Assembly (NCBI GenBank): GCA_030248225.1
Contig: JASANE010017412.1
Location: forward strand, 37,382-101,381
Origin: Trileptium ribeirensis
Taxonomy: Eukaryota > Nematoda > Enoplea > Enoplida > Thoracostomopsidae
Direction of reading: 5' to 3'
Length of the DNA: 64,000 nt
Shown here: in pieces, positions 22,101 to 31,790 of the stretch
How positions within the stretch are numbered: the stretch's first letter is position 1
How the letters are laid out: each line of letters starts with the position of its first letter
Notes under the pieces: generated by a model
Told to the model about the DNA's origin: nothing
Database searches by the model: none
Seen by the model: the letters and a program-made list of their open reading frames with translations, nothing else
Made by a program: the position numbers and the translations under genes

Positions 22101-25100
22101 TGGTTGTAGTTGTGCTGTCACTCGCGGCATCAGGTGCAACAGATAATTACAAATTAAACGTTATTATATGTGCATTGGTTCGACTCACAAATTCAACAGT
22201 TTGGTTTCCATATTGTGTTTCTGGCATTGTTTGCAATAATTGTTTTCTATAATATTTTTGCGAAATTACTAGCCGTCCAAAATATTGTGCCAGTTGGCAA
22301 AGAGCGAAAACCATGTAAACATTATAGTTTTTACTAATAAATCATTTCGTTTACTTTTTAGTGGGTCAACATATGTCTAATTCGATGGCTCTAAATATGT
22401 CATACTGTACATCGGCCGACTGAACGCGTGCTTTGTTGCTACATCATTATTATTTGCTATTCCAATGGGTCCACATGTGTCTAAATCGATGGTTCGAAAT
22501 ATACAGTCCTAAGCTATATCGGTCGGCCGAAAGGAAGCTTTGTTGCTATTTTATTGTTATATTTGTTTTCTATTTCAGTGGGTCCACATGTCGTGTCTAA
22601 TTCGGTGGCTGGAAATATCATGTCGTAAGCTACATCGGCCAGCCGAATGCGAGCTTTGTTGCTACAAATATCATCGACACAAAATATTTCGTCTTCGAGC
22701 GATACAGTTTCCGCGTGTCTCGCGCCGTGATCGTATTTTGCATTGGATTTCGATCTTGGCTGTCATCGTTATGACGGCTTGTGCTGTTGTAACATTTTTC
22801 TGTTTCAAGGTAATGTATAATGCAAGCTACACAACCCATAATAGTCGGAATATTAAGACAGTGTATTTTGAGCTTTTTTTCACTCCGGGAATTGTTTCGT
22901 ATCTTTCGATAAAATATAAAAAATCGTTTTTTAAAAAGCTCTATAAGACTCAATGCTTTGCTATGGTTTTTTTTCAGAATACAGGATCTTCTTTACCAAA
23001 TATGCCCATAGAACACAGAACACACGAGAACGATAATATCTCCGCATTCCCTCGAGCTATTATGGCTGTTGTTGGTCTCGTTTTGTAGAGCAATTTACAC
23101 TTTATATAACAGCTCACATTGTGCTGCTGTTGTCATTATCTGAGTAACAGGTCTGGGCCCAAATAAAGTTCTGAAATGGTCCGTGAAACCCAAAATCCAC
23201 ATAAACAATAATATTTCCGCAGTCGCTCTAGTTATATGGTGTCGTTTTTACAGCACTTCACATAGGGAGTCTCTAAATACGCAATAACCAGGTACATATC
23301 CTCAACGATTAAAGCAACATGACTGATAACATTTCATTTTGTAAGTATATGCTCAATATGGCCGTGTACTACTTTTTTTTCTGAATTACATGGCCAACGC
23401 TCAGAATTCGCCACCTGGCCGATAATACAAGCTACAAATTTAATACAGTTTTTATGTATTTTGATAAATAATGTAAATTGTGTTTCTCTATGTTACAGCA
23501 CAACCACAAATTCGTTTAGTATAATACATTCCAATGTGGACTGACGGCAGTTCATGCACAAAATATCTGGAATTATCTTAGCTACTGGGGATTATGTGGG
23601 ATTGCTTTACTCAAAATTCAAATTTTAGCTTTTATTTTTATTTTACCTTGTTGTGCTTGTATTGTTAACGAAACGAATTTTAGTTAGGACTGCGAAATTA
23701 ACCAATAGCAGCATTGGCCAAAGTTAATCTGGGGCGTAAGCTGTTTGCAGGCTATGCATTTCTGGATGTACTAAGCCTGAGCTTAAGGGTAAGCTAGTGC
23801 TCTTACATGAAGCATATACTAAGCCTATGACTAATTCGGGGGACTGCCGCGTCCGAACCCCGTTGCACTGATCTGTTTTAAGGTTATATCGCAACGACCC
23901 TCAGCTTGGCTTGGGCCACGTGGTAATTTACCGAGCATATCAGTCAACTACACAGATAATGCTGTTTCTATAATTTTGTTTTATCAAATTTGTAGATGCA
24001 AACTTGTGCAAAAAATTTACTCAAACTGTCTGTGTAGCATGGCTGATTGGTAGATCTTTAAATTTTATATATTGGACGTGTAATAGAATCCTTTTAGATA
24101 CCTTGCTTTGAGCTTTATCTTCTCCGGTGATTTTCTTTACAAATTGCCACAAAGTCTACACGAATTTGAAGCTTTGTGATTTTGGCCAATAGTTAGACAC
24201 CGATATTTTATAACACTTTTCGTTGGTGCTGGATTGGATGAAAATTGTTTCATCAAAAGCTAAGCCTTTGCTATAATTATTGATTTAATAGAAGCGCGAT
24301 TATTCGTTTTTATCGTATAATAATTATTCTAAAATTTTTTGTTAACCAGGCGGAATCAGGAGGCGTACCTCCGACCGATAATGTCGAACTTACACCGGAA
24401 GAAATTTTGACACTTGTTGCTGGCGTTACATTCTTTTCAGCATTCTTCGTGGCCATGTACGCTCAGGTAAGGCAGGGTAATGATTTCAATCAATTGGTAT
24501 TTACCTCCATACAACTGACTTTATAGTATGTATGTCTCATTTCGAATGTGCTTAGTGTAAAAATTGTTTTTGGTGATGATCTCTAAATTAAAAAATAGGA
24601 TCATGGCTACACCACGACCATATTGTATCAGTTAAAGTGTTATACTTTTAGAATTCTGGCCTTTAGAATGTTTGAAAAACTTCATATAAGATTATCAGTC
24701 GTGGTGTAGCCGCATGAAATCTGTAATTTCATACCCGTTGATGCTAGAACTCTTTTGAAACTTACTACGGAGCCGTAAACTTTGCTGCATCGGTGAACAA
24801 ATATATAGATTTAATTGAACAGCCGCAGTTGAATATAGTGTCTTGTACTAAAATTGCTGTTCCAATTGCTTGCATTTACGTTGGCAGAACATAAGCCCCT
24901 TATTCAATGCGTCCAATTATTTTAATTCGTACACATATCTTATGTCTGAGCGAGCGGAGTTTCTCTATAAAGTGAGACCAAAAGGAAATTTTGTTAGTAC
25001 TCTCCATACCGTTGTCCTCATATATATGCAAATTTATTCGCGTTTTTATCAATCTGAAATGTGCTTCCTTGGTGCACTTCAGAGCAATGCGAAGAAATCG

Positions 25101-27215
25101 AACCAATCGCTTCGCTGAAAATTTCGACTCCGCTACAGTAAATGCAAGGGGTGCTAGGAAAATTTTCGAATATAAATTTGCGCACGACCATTGATCCATC
25201 ATGCGGAATTATATCAGCTAGAGCTTTAACTTAGCCATGTATGTATATAGTTTAGGTAGAGGAGCCGTTTTCGAGTTATGAGCCAAAATTTGATAACATG
25301 TTGTTTAAGAGGATAAAATTTTAACTACAAAAGAATTTTCATGCATGTTGGCGATAATCGATGTACTTTCAGGATTATTTAATTCGTTAAACAAGCAGAT
25401 TTTATTTTTTAAACTAAAATTTGCCCTCTAGTATGCTAAAATTTTGGCACCTGAATGTAAACATTTGACATTTTTCAATTAGTTGCACGTTCAAGCTTTA
25501 GGTTTTTCAATAATTGTCGGTGTTACAGAACTACGATAATGTCAATAATATATTGTATTTACTTACTATACACATACAATACGGTAACCAGTATGAACTT
25601 CGGAGGTAAAAGCGAAGCATGAAGCTTTCTCGAAAACGGTGAATCACACATTCCTGAACATTTTCATTTTTGTTTATAGCTGGAAGAAGAACTACTATAT
25701 TCTATGGCTTCGATGATTGTTGCAAAATGGTCGTAACACCTCTCTTAATCCATTTGTGATGTATTATTGTATTTCTGGGACTTATGTAAAAGAACTCTTG
25801 AAGCTCGTTTTATCTTGAACTTCAAAAAATAGTCATTGAGCGCAGACTTATCATACTCGCCCCGTTTCCTCTTGCCACGCAAGTTACAGTTAATGGTTGA
25901 CTTGATTATTTTGGCAGATCGACTCATACGGAATTAATACGATTATAGTCACAGTTAAACTGGAACTCAAGATGCAAAGTAATTGCGATGTTAAATCAGG
26001 CAGGAATTAGATAATTATATTAGTGACACTACTAGTGTGCCCGCTTATCGAAAGTTTGGAGCTCTTCGTTGTAATTTCAGTCCCGTATAAGGAGAAACAG
26101 CAATCTCTGATTTTTTGATTGGAAATTTTATAAATTATTCTTCCTTACATTTTCGATGCTGTTCTCAACAATTCAGAAGCTTATTCCAAATATCCGGATC
26201 CTGTTATGATGCAGACCGGAACACACATAACGGCAAAGATGATTTCGCTAAAATCTCATTACCTGCGCTCGTGAGTTTCTCTTTGTGCTTGAAGTCATAG
26301 CAAAACTATGTTAAAAATTCCTTGAAAAACTTAAAATTCTACCGGAAAATCTTAATTAGTCATGAGTAAGCACTCGACACCAAATATTTAACATACTGTT
26401 CGCCAAAAATGAGCGTCGTTCATTCGATTTTCATTCAAAAAATTCAGACTATGTTCCAGATCTGAAGATCTGAATTTTTAGTAAGCGTTTTTTTAATTTT
26501 GTTCGAAAGCTGTAAGTATGCTGAAGAGGTTTTCGCCTTTACATAAATTTGTTATTATTCGATGCTTGTTCGTTTGAATTGCGGCAGTCATTCCTGACTA
26601 GTACTGTATTATAATGAAATTAGTTTTTATCTGTATCCCACCTAAGTGACCATAGAGTTGTTTGGCTTTGAATAGAATGTGACCTCTAACTTCGATATAT
26701 CCTGCTGGAAAACTTATTAACTGCTACTATCTCTAATGGAGCTCCCGAAACTTCAAAATTCCGAACTGTGTGATCAACTGGCACCAGTTTCCCTTACTTA
26801 AACAGTGGATATTGTTAACTTGCTTTAGGTTAAAACACGGCTTACAATCTTCAAGCTGATGCTTCGGTTTTGGCTGCTTAACTACGATTGGCATATCGAA
26901 GAGTATGATCCAGAACGTGATCCGGCAAGACCTGGGCGTGCCAACAAATCGCAACGTTTGGGAAGCATGGTGAGCCAGCGGGCCCGTCGCGGACGCGGTT
27001 CGCCGACACCGCTCATTGTGCATGAGGAAGAAATAACTGGAAACGGAAATATCGACGACTTATCTGACCCAATACCGCGCAGCCCTATTCCGATTGTTGG
27101 AAGTAATATAGTTACCAATGAACCAATAATGGTTACTAATAGTGTGGGTGGCGCTCAGAGTAGCTTTGCTTCGTCGCCAGCTCAAAACGGAATGGCTAGG
27201 CCCATTGGTGTCTGA
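6891..27215 (+). CDS. MARCH-type RING-CH E3 ubiquitin ligase, six coding exons, 2242 aa
   Basis: Membrane E3 ubiquitin ligases of the MARCH family pass ubiquitin from an E2 to membrane proteins and steer them to endocytosis or degradation. Coding exons are 6891-7185, 10389-10598, 14216-19704, 22579-22809, 24350-24466 and 26829-27215. All introns are GT..AG and phases match (1,1,0,0,0), totalling 6729 nt. The C4HC3 finger has C1974, C1977, C1991, C1993, H2001, C2004, C2022 and C2025, with the usual H-x2-C and C-x2-C spacing. Two membrane helices follow (about 2054-2075 and 2094-2113), then a 128-residue tail beginning with a basic/aromatic segment and ending I-G-V, a possible PDZ ligand. The finger resembles MARCH1/8, but the tail does not settle the subtype. 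The ~1970-residue low-complexity region before the finger is far longer than in vertebrate MARCH proteins, where the finger lies near the N-terminus. Confidence 0.92.
7772..7981. mobile_element. Degenerate hAT MITE in intron 1
   Basis: Flanked by near-perfect 8-bp repeats, atgcttag (7764-7771) and atacttag (7982-7989). Left end TAGGGTCTGATCCAGGGG; the right end, reverse-complemented, reads CAATGGCGGATGTAGG. This resembles the widespread CAGTGGCGGATCCAGG hAT terminus. The interior is C-rich on its right side and has no coding capacity. Confidence 0.6.
8674..9750. mobile_element. hAT-type non-autonomous transposon, second complete copy
   Basis: Begins CAGGGAGTAACCGG and ends TTGGTTATCCCTG. The flanks acatcagg (8666-8673) and atatcagg (9751-9758) match at seven of eight positions. 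It is collinear with 1628-2749 over its whole length, sharing for example AATTAAACCGGTCCA.TTCGG and TGGCTAACATAAATTGC. It has no transposase. It sits in intron 1 in the same orientation as the other copy. Confidence 0.87.
10389..10598 (+). CDS. MARCH gene coding exon 2
   Basis: The acceptor is TTTTGTTTTAAG (ending 10388) and the donor is CAAG|GTTGGC at 10599. The two bases before the first full codon complete the Gly codon begun in exon 1, and the last base starts a Gly codon completed by exon 3. The product is again acidic (DDDF, EDSD) and unstructured-looking. The acceptor is AAG rather than CAG and the donor is weak, so these borders are supported mainly by phase and the open frame. Confidence 0.75.
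10599..14215 (+). other. Intron 2 of the MARCH gene
   Basis: A 3.6-kb intron with a MITE at 12546-12740. Two short minus-strand frames (11689-11946 and 11391-11627, the latter with CFNCGE) have protein-like composition but no linking splice signals; they may be a remnant of an inserted coding sequence. Otherwise nothing is recognised. Confidence 0.6.
12546..12740. mobile_element. Short MITE with CATAGGTGT termini and 8-bp target duplication
   Basis: 195 bp with inverted ends CATAGGTGT(A)GA..and TATCGACACCTATG, flanked by a perfect 8-bp direct repeat atatagac (12538-12545 and 12741-12748). The 8-bp duplication suggests a hAT-type element. The interior contains an A/T-rich segment and CCGCCGGCTTCGGCGG. 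Relatives are at 58933-59257 and, degraded, in the right palindrome arm. Confidence 0.82.
14216..19704 (+). CDS. MARCH gene giant exon 3: extension plus first half of RING-CH
   Basis: 5489 nt without a stop, starting after TTATTTTTAG and ending at CRCSGTLK before GTTAAT. It codes residues 170-1998. Visible features are Ala runs (about 419-430 and 962-975), an Asp run (about 483-488), a Ser/Arg/Asn-rich tract (about 591-654), two CxxCxxC knuckles (C1350, C1353, C1356 and C1376, C1379, C1382), a His-rich run (about 1494-1514), and a lone CPHC near residue 1609. The finger begins with CRICH at 1974. Reading past the donor gives a stop at 19737, so retention of the intron would truncate the finger. 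Its base composition is clearly more GC-rich than the flanking introns, as expected for coding DNA. Confidence 0.9.
20013..20190. repeat. Dispersed repeat, copy B (inverted relative to copy A)
   Basis: Reverse-complement relative of 6001-6187, with GTCTGGGAG, a (CGTT)n-like GTCCGTTCG run, GGATCTCAAGAACCACTG and TGAAAGCCTATCATGT in the same order. No coding function is evident. Confidence 0.65.
22362..22465 (+). pseudogene. Decayed tandem copy 1 of exon 4 start
   Basis: This copy matches the first ~90 bases of exon 4 (WV.., CLIRWL, HRP.E, LCCY) and keeps the acceptor TTACTTTTTAG. It lacks one codon between the His-equivalent and the Cys, the His ligand is replaced (WVNI), it has an in-frame TAA after RWL, and CELC has become RVLC. 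No donor is evident. If spliced it would act as a poison exon; more likely it is a dead copy. Confidence 0.75.
22466..22578 (+). pseudogene. Decayed tandem copy 2 of exon 4 start
   Basis: The copy begins TGGGTCCACATGTG and stays open through the region, reading WVHM-CL.RWFEI... and ending RKLCCY. It lacks the same codon as copy 1 and has lost the first Cys of CELC. The acceptor has become CCAA instead of CAG, so it should not be spliced. The offsets to the neighbouring copies are 104 and 113 bases. Confidence 0.75.
22579..22809 (+). CDS. MARCH gene coding exon 4: second half of RING-CH and first membrane helix
   Basis: 77 codons in phase 0 between TCTATTTCAG and CAAG|GTAATG. It supplies H2001, C2004, W2008, C2022 and C2025 of the finger, then a basic linker (YKYHRHK, RRDR) and the first hydrophobic helix, ending in CFK. 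Two decayed partial copies lie immediately upstream in the intron. Confidence 0.93.
22810..24349 (+). other. Intron 4 of the MARCH gene
   Basis: A 1.5-kb AT-rich intron. I see no embedded gene or complete element. Confidence 0.7.
24350..24466 (+). CDS. MARCH gene coding exon 5: loop and second membrane helix
   Basis: 39 codons in phase 0 between GTTAACCAG and GCTCAG|GTAAGG. It begins with a short polar loop (AESGGVPPTDNVELTPEE), followed by a hydrophobic helix of about 20 residues ending MYAQ. This is consistent with the two-helix topology of MARCH proteins, with both termini cytosolic. Confidence 0.9.
24467..26828 (+). other. Intron 5 of the MARCH gene
   Basis: A 2.4-kb intron carrying the small foldback at 24605-24711. 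The short frames at 24870-25202 and 25745-25927 look random. Confidence 0.7.
24605..24711. repeat. Small foldback in intron 5
   Basis: A perfect 14-bp inverted pair, ggctacaccacgac at 24605-24618 and its complement at 24698-24711, with weaker pairing extending outward (TCATG..CATGA) and inward. It is about 107 bp overall and has the form of a short MITE. No target duplication is certain. Confidence 0.6.
26829..27215 (+). CDS. MARCH gene coding exon 6: cytosolic tail
   Basis: 128 codons and a TGA stop, after the acceptor TTGCTTTAG. The start is a basic/aromatic juxtamembrane segment (KTRLTIFKLMLRFW, then NYDWHIEEYD), which is the conserved-looking part. The rest is Arg/Ser/Pro-rich and probably disordered. 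The last residues, PIGV, could bind a PDZ domain (inference). Confidence 0.9.
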   Translation, partial: VKTRLTIFKLMLRFWLLNYDWHIEEYDPERDPARPGRANKSQRLGSMVSQRARRGRGSPTPLIVHEEEITGNGNIDDLSDPIPRSPIPIVGSNIVTNEPIMVTNSVGGAQSSFASSPAQNGMARPIGV

Positions 27216-29330
27216 GATTCTGAACAATGATCATGTTAAAGTTCAAGGGTACCAAAGCGTCCATACTGAAATTTATTTACTATTAAGTTCACAACATTAT
27301 CTACCCATTTATTACGGCATTTTATATTATTGAGGAATACCTGGAAAACTACACATTGGTTGACGACACATTTCAAATGGGTTTATAATTATTTACAGTG
27401 TATCGTTGCGGAAACAGTGTTTGATCTTAGCCACCAATCAGTTATGTTATCACGTAATAGTCGCTATTTCTTTATTATTGATTTATGATTGCCGTCTTCG
27501 GGACGTTTTGCATATTACAATCGGTTGGTTACCGGTAAGCATAATTATTGTTCGCTGCTGTTTGAGGCACACATGGTATTCCTGCGCTGCCATATTGCTG
27601 CATTTGTGTTATAATATCGCCCAGAATGGTGTCTGAGTGCTTATCACGCATGGCAACTTTTATAACCAAGAACATTGTTTGCAACTCCGTGCATCGTATG
27701 GTGCTGTTATCTTGTTTTTCTATTGTTTTTCCGCAATGGGCACTCTATGATAATCTCTGATGATGTGGACAGATCTATCTAGCTACACATACATGACCAT
27801 AATACAAAGCATCTATTTTATTCCAGATATTAATGCAGGTGTAATATTGTTTTTATTACGTAGTACAATAATTTCTAGTTTACAACCTCTTGTGTGCGTT
27901 GGTAGCGGTTCTTTGCAGCTATTACTTGTTTGTTTTAATCGACCATGACAACCAGTGCGTTGTGTTAATCGGAGCGATGTCGTTGCATCGATCGACAAAA
28001 GACAAAACCGCACGCTGACAGGTCAAGCTTTCGACGACCCATTAGGGTCAACATTTATATTGATTACTAATAATTCCATGACGGTATTTACGTTTATTAT
28101 TATAACTATAATTGTTGTGGTTCTTCTTTTGGGATTTTGTATTTATGTTCAAAATTTTATTATAACTATAATCTGCCTATGTATGTATTTGTTATATTTC
28201 TGATTGTGTTCATATATTACTATTATTGTAATTTTTGTTGATGAGTTCTCTCGTTGTGTTTCACAACTCTAAATTAGTTGGAATCGTGGGAAATCCTAAA
28301 TATTATTGCAAGAAATGTTCTAGAAGGCGGCTTACTTTTCCAAATTTGAGAAAGGGGGAGGAGGATCAGGTATTATTGACCTCCCCCGTCGATGGCGTCT
28401 GGATAGCTTGGTTGTGTTCAACAAGCTTATTGTATAGTTTGCAAACTGTGTGTCTGAAAATTTATTGCTACTGTTATTACAAGATCTGTTACGGGCAGTA
28501 GCATTATCTTTTGTACTTCTGTTGTCAATCTAGTATTCGTAATTACGTGTTGTATTAAGTGGAACTTAGATAATCATTAGGCGTAGAAGCTTAATATTGC
28601 ATGTGGACGAAACGGTGCCTTTCTGAGGAAATTCTGTAATGTTTAGACTGAGAGAATTCGAGAAGCTGCTTAAGTGGCAGAAATCTTCATTGAATGACAC
28701 AGGTCCGAAATTTTGGGACGTGTAATAAGAAAAGGTGAACAGTCTCAACACCTTGTTTCCGGATGTACGACAAGAATATACATATATTTTACATGGCGAT
28801 TTTCGTATAGGAAACCATTAGTTCCGATGGATCTGGATTCGAGATTTGCAAGATATGGGATTAGCTTAAGTTGAGTTATTATGCTTGGCACAAACTTGGA
28901 CTCTACGCTGTTTCCGAATGCAGATTATCGCTTCCCACTTAACAACTTATAGAAGAAACAGTACAAGTTTGTTCATTTAATGTTGGTGAGCACCATTAAG
29001 CTAAACCTTTGGTTATTATGTGGGATTTTTGTCGATGCAAGAAAAGTTGCCTGTATTTCGAATAATCTATGGAACTGTATTTTTCATAAAATTTTTATGT
29101 ATAACATGCAACAGTCTGGAATTCATAACCCACGGAGTTGCGTTCTCAGGAATGTTTCAAGAGAAAATGAACACATATATATGTATCCTCCGGACGGATA
29201 TTCTATGGCACTTGTTACAACGTCTTGGATTAAACAGACTATAAATTTATAAATACTGATATTATCAAGCAGATTATAAATATATATACTGACAATGGGT
29301 CTTTTCGGCTAGCCTCCAGCCCTGATATTG
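27216..29330. other. Region downstream of the MARCH gene
   Basis: Presumably includes the 3' UTR. I see no AATAAA in the first ~1.3 kb after the stop, so the transcript end cannot be placed. The sequence is T-rich with no gene seen. Confidence 0.45.
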
Positions 29331-29840
29331 GTCAATTTTTAATATACAGAAATAATTTTAATACCAATCGACTCAGCTCTAGACTTGTTCAGAAAATATT
29401 AATCTCAGCCATTTTTATGATAAATATTATAATATTTTTGTGGGTCCCAATGGCGTTGGTGACCAAAATTTTCTCGATAAATGTACAATTTTATATATCA
29501 TTCGAACCGCCTTGATGAGATGAATGGCGGTAAAATCAGCCCAATTGGTTCATGGTTAGTGTTATTTATTTTATGTGATATCCGAAGCCTAAAAGCATTT
29601 GTGTAAGCTTAATCCGTTAAGCCGTGAACCTTTTGAGCGAATTTTACCACCATTCGACTCAGCTTGTCAAGGCGGTTCGAATCATGTATAAAATCATGTA
29701 TTTATCGAGAGATTTTTTTCGAAAATTTTGGGTGCCAATGTAATCATTGGGAACCGAACGCAAAAAAAATTGTCAAGAATGGCTGAAATGGATATTTTCT
29801 AATCCTACTCGCCGAGCTGAGGCGAATGGTTGTAAATCTA
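29331..29840. mobile_element. Inverted-repeat (foldback) element
   Basis: Two imperfect arms of about 215 bp (29331-29545 and 29625-29840) are reverse complements by eye. Shared blocks are CGACTCAGCT, CAGCCATT, GGG(T)CCAATG, TCTCGATAAAT, CATTCGAACCGCCTTGA and GGCGGTAAAAT. The arms flank an ~80-bp loop. The outer right arm has a relative at 52020-52155. It has no coding capacity. Confidence 0.65.
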
Positions 29841-31589
29841 TGGCTGTATTTTAAAAATTGATTAACTGGGGGGTAATCAATAAATACACCTAGCAATAAG
29901 GTGTATATTATGGAACAGAGCACGTATATACTACATATCAGAAACCTCATCGGATTCAAAATTATTGTCAACCCAACCTGACCAGACCCAAAACGACTCA
30001 GATAATAACCCGACAATTCTTTACAAAAAATAAAATTATTATTCATAGCTAAGGTGTGTGGATTTTCAGCCAGCTTTTATCGAATATTGCACGGATGCAA
30101 GACGACGACGTGAACTACATCGCAACTACATTGTTTATAGCTGCTGGTGCTGCGAATATATGCCTCTTCCACATAGTTGGAATATTTCATTATTCAGTCT
30201 TGTTAGCCTATACTAAATATTATGGAGCCCAACCCGAACCCCTGCGATCTTAAACCCATCAAAATTCAACCATTCCCTGTACCCGGCCCGATCACAGGCT
30301 CTGCCACGGACGCAGCTTCAACTGTCCTTCGTGTTAACTTTGTACGACATGTTTGACTAGTTTTTTATAATCGGTAGCCACATGTAAATGACTAACGGAA
30401 ATTTGCCATTGAATGGCTGAAACCAGCTTTGGTGTCTATATACAGTGCTTGCCAAAAAATTACTTTTCGCCGAGAAAAACAATAAATTAGAGATTTCGAA
30501 ATAAAAAACAGCATTTTCATTTCGCGTACAGTTTTGTTTTTAAGTGACCCGCGGACGCGATAGGGCCAGCTTACCGTAATACTTTTAAACGAAGTTGTAC
30601 AGCTATATAATTATAATTGTTCTGGATGAAAAATAATGAATGCTGTAATTTGTGGCACTATGTATTTATTATCTTCCACAATTATTGTATTATCGAGCGA
30701 GGTTTATTGTGTTATTTTTCAGTGAACGACGATCTGATGATGAGGGTTTGACGCGTGTGGCCAGCAGCCAGTGCAAAGTGTACCCATTTTATTGTTTTAT
30801 GCGTTTATATGATATCGTGTCTCAGATGTCTCGTAACTTTCGTCATCGCAACTAGCGTCGGTAGTTGAACTATTTATTATTTAAATAAAGATCACACAGC
30901 TAGATCTTAAGCAGCTTCGAGATGTGAACACAATAAATATCCAACTTTTATTAATGTAGATTTGTCTGAAATGCTGCTATATTCTTTGTTGCGTGATTGT
31001 GTTGTGTAAAATGTTCGGACACCGGAATTAGTACGCGATGCGTGGTCTTGTCTGCGCTTGTTTCGTTCCTAATATAAATGCTATACGCCACGGGTGGCGT
31101 GACCCCAGCTACCGTGGGGACTCCTTGAAAATATTAAATTAATTTTATATGTAGATTGCCTAAAGCTGTAGTGCCTCAAAAAGATGAGAATCAAAACGTG
31201 AATCAATAAACTCGATGAGATTTAAGGAATTTTAAATTTAGGGCTGACAAGATAGGTTGGTTGGTCTCAGGTTGGCAGCAAGAAAGGTAGAAGCATAGTG
31301 CTGTTATAATATCCTACTTTCATAATCTGTCGGCCACTGGTGTTTGGAGTACTGTCCAACATTTCTCGGAACAAGGCATGTATACGTGTGTTTTAATGGA
31401 ACAAGGCATATATATACGTGTGTCTGTATCATGGATGAAACGGTTCATTTCCGGTAATAGCTGTTACCTGGGTCAGGGTGTGTGACCCAGTCTGATTAAA
31501 AAGCCGAAAGTAATCTTCCTTGCATTGTTCCCAACATAAAAAGACAACGAGTTTTGTATTGTTCCCAGTCTTCTCTGCTCTTCTATAAC
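29841..31589. other. Intergenic, no gene seen
   Basis: AT-rich. It contains a short imperfect tandem at 31370-31430 (CAAGGCATRTATA.ACGTGTGT twice) and poly(A)-signal-like AATAAA strings near 30030, 30884 and 30931 that cannot be tied to a transcript. Confidence 0.45.
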
Positions 31590-31790
31590 AGCGGCTTGCC
31601 AATGCCAAGCAAATATTCTACTCTTTTCACGCCGTTTCTTTTGCGAATTCGCAGAATTAATATATGTAAAACTACATTGGCTTCTTTGGAAATTTTAGTA
31701 TCATTCATAGGTCTCTAACGCATGACCGGGTCACCGGGTGACTACAACAGTCGGGTCACAACATGGTGATCCGGTTCCATAGTGGGTATG
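31590..31790. repeat. Dispersed repeat with GACCGGGTCACC motifs, copy 1
   Basis: Homologous in order to 49605-49830: AGCGG.TT.CCAA, GAATT.GCAGAATTA, TTGGCTTCTTTGGAAATT, then GACCGGGTCACCGG motifs and CAACATGGTGA..CGGTT. The motif occurs about twice here and is expanded in the other copy. The family is unknown. Confidence 0.6.

Larger units (their letters stand above)
19705..22578 (+). other. Intron 3 of the MARCH gene, interrupting the RING-CH finger
   Basis: Splits the zinc finger between GTLK and WVH. It contains a dispersed repeat (20013-20190) and the two decayed exon-4 copies (22362-22578). A short GC-richer patch at 21660-21800 was not recognised as any RNA gene. Confidence 0.75.

Noticed and set aside
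22630..22953. Minus-strand 107-codon frame opposite exon 4
   Set aside because: It overlaps the RING-CH exon, whose + strand function is clear; it is a shadow frame.
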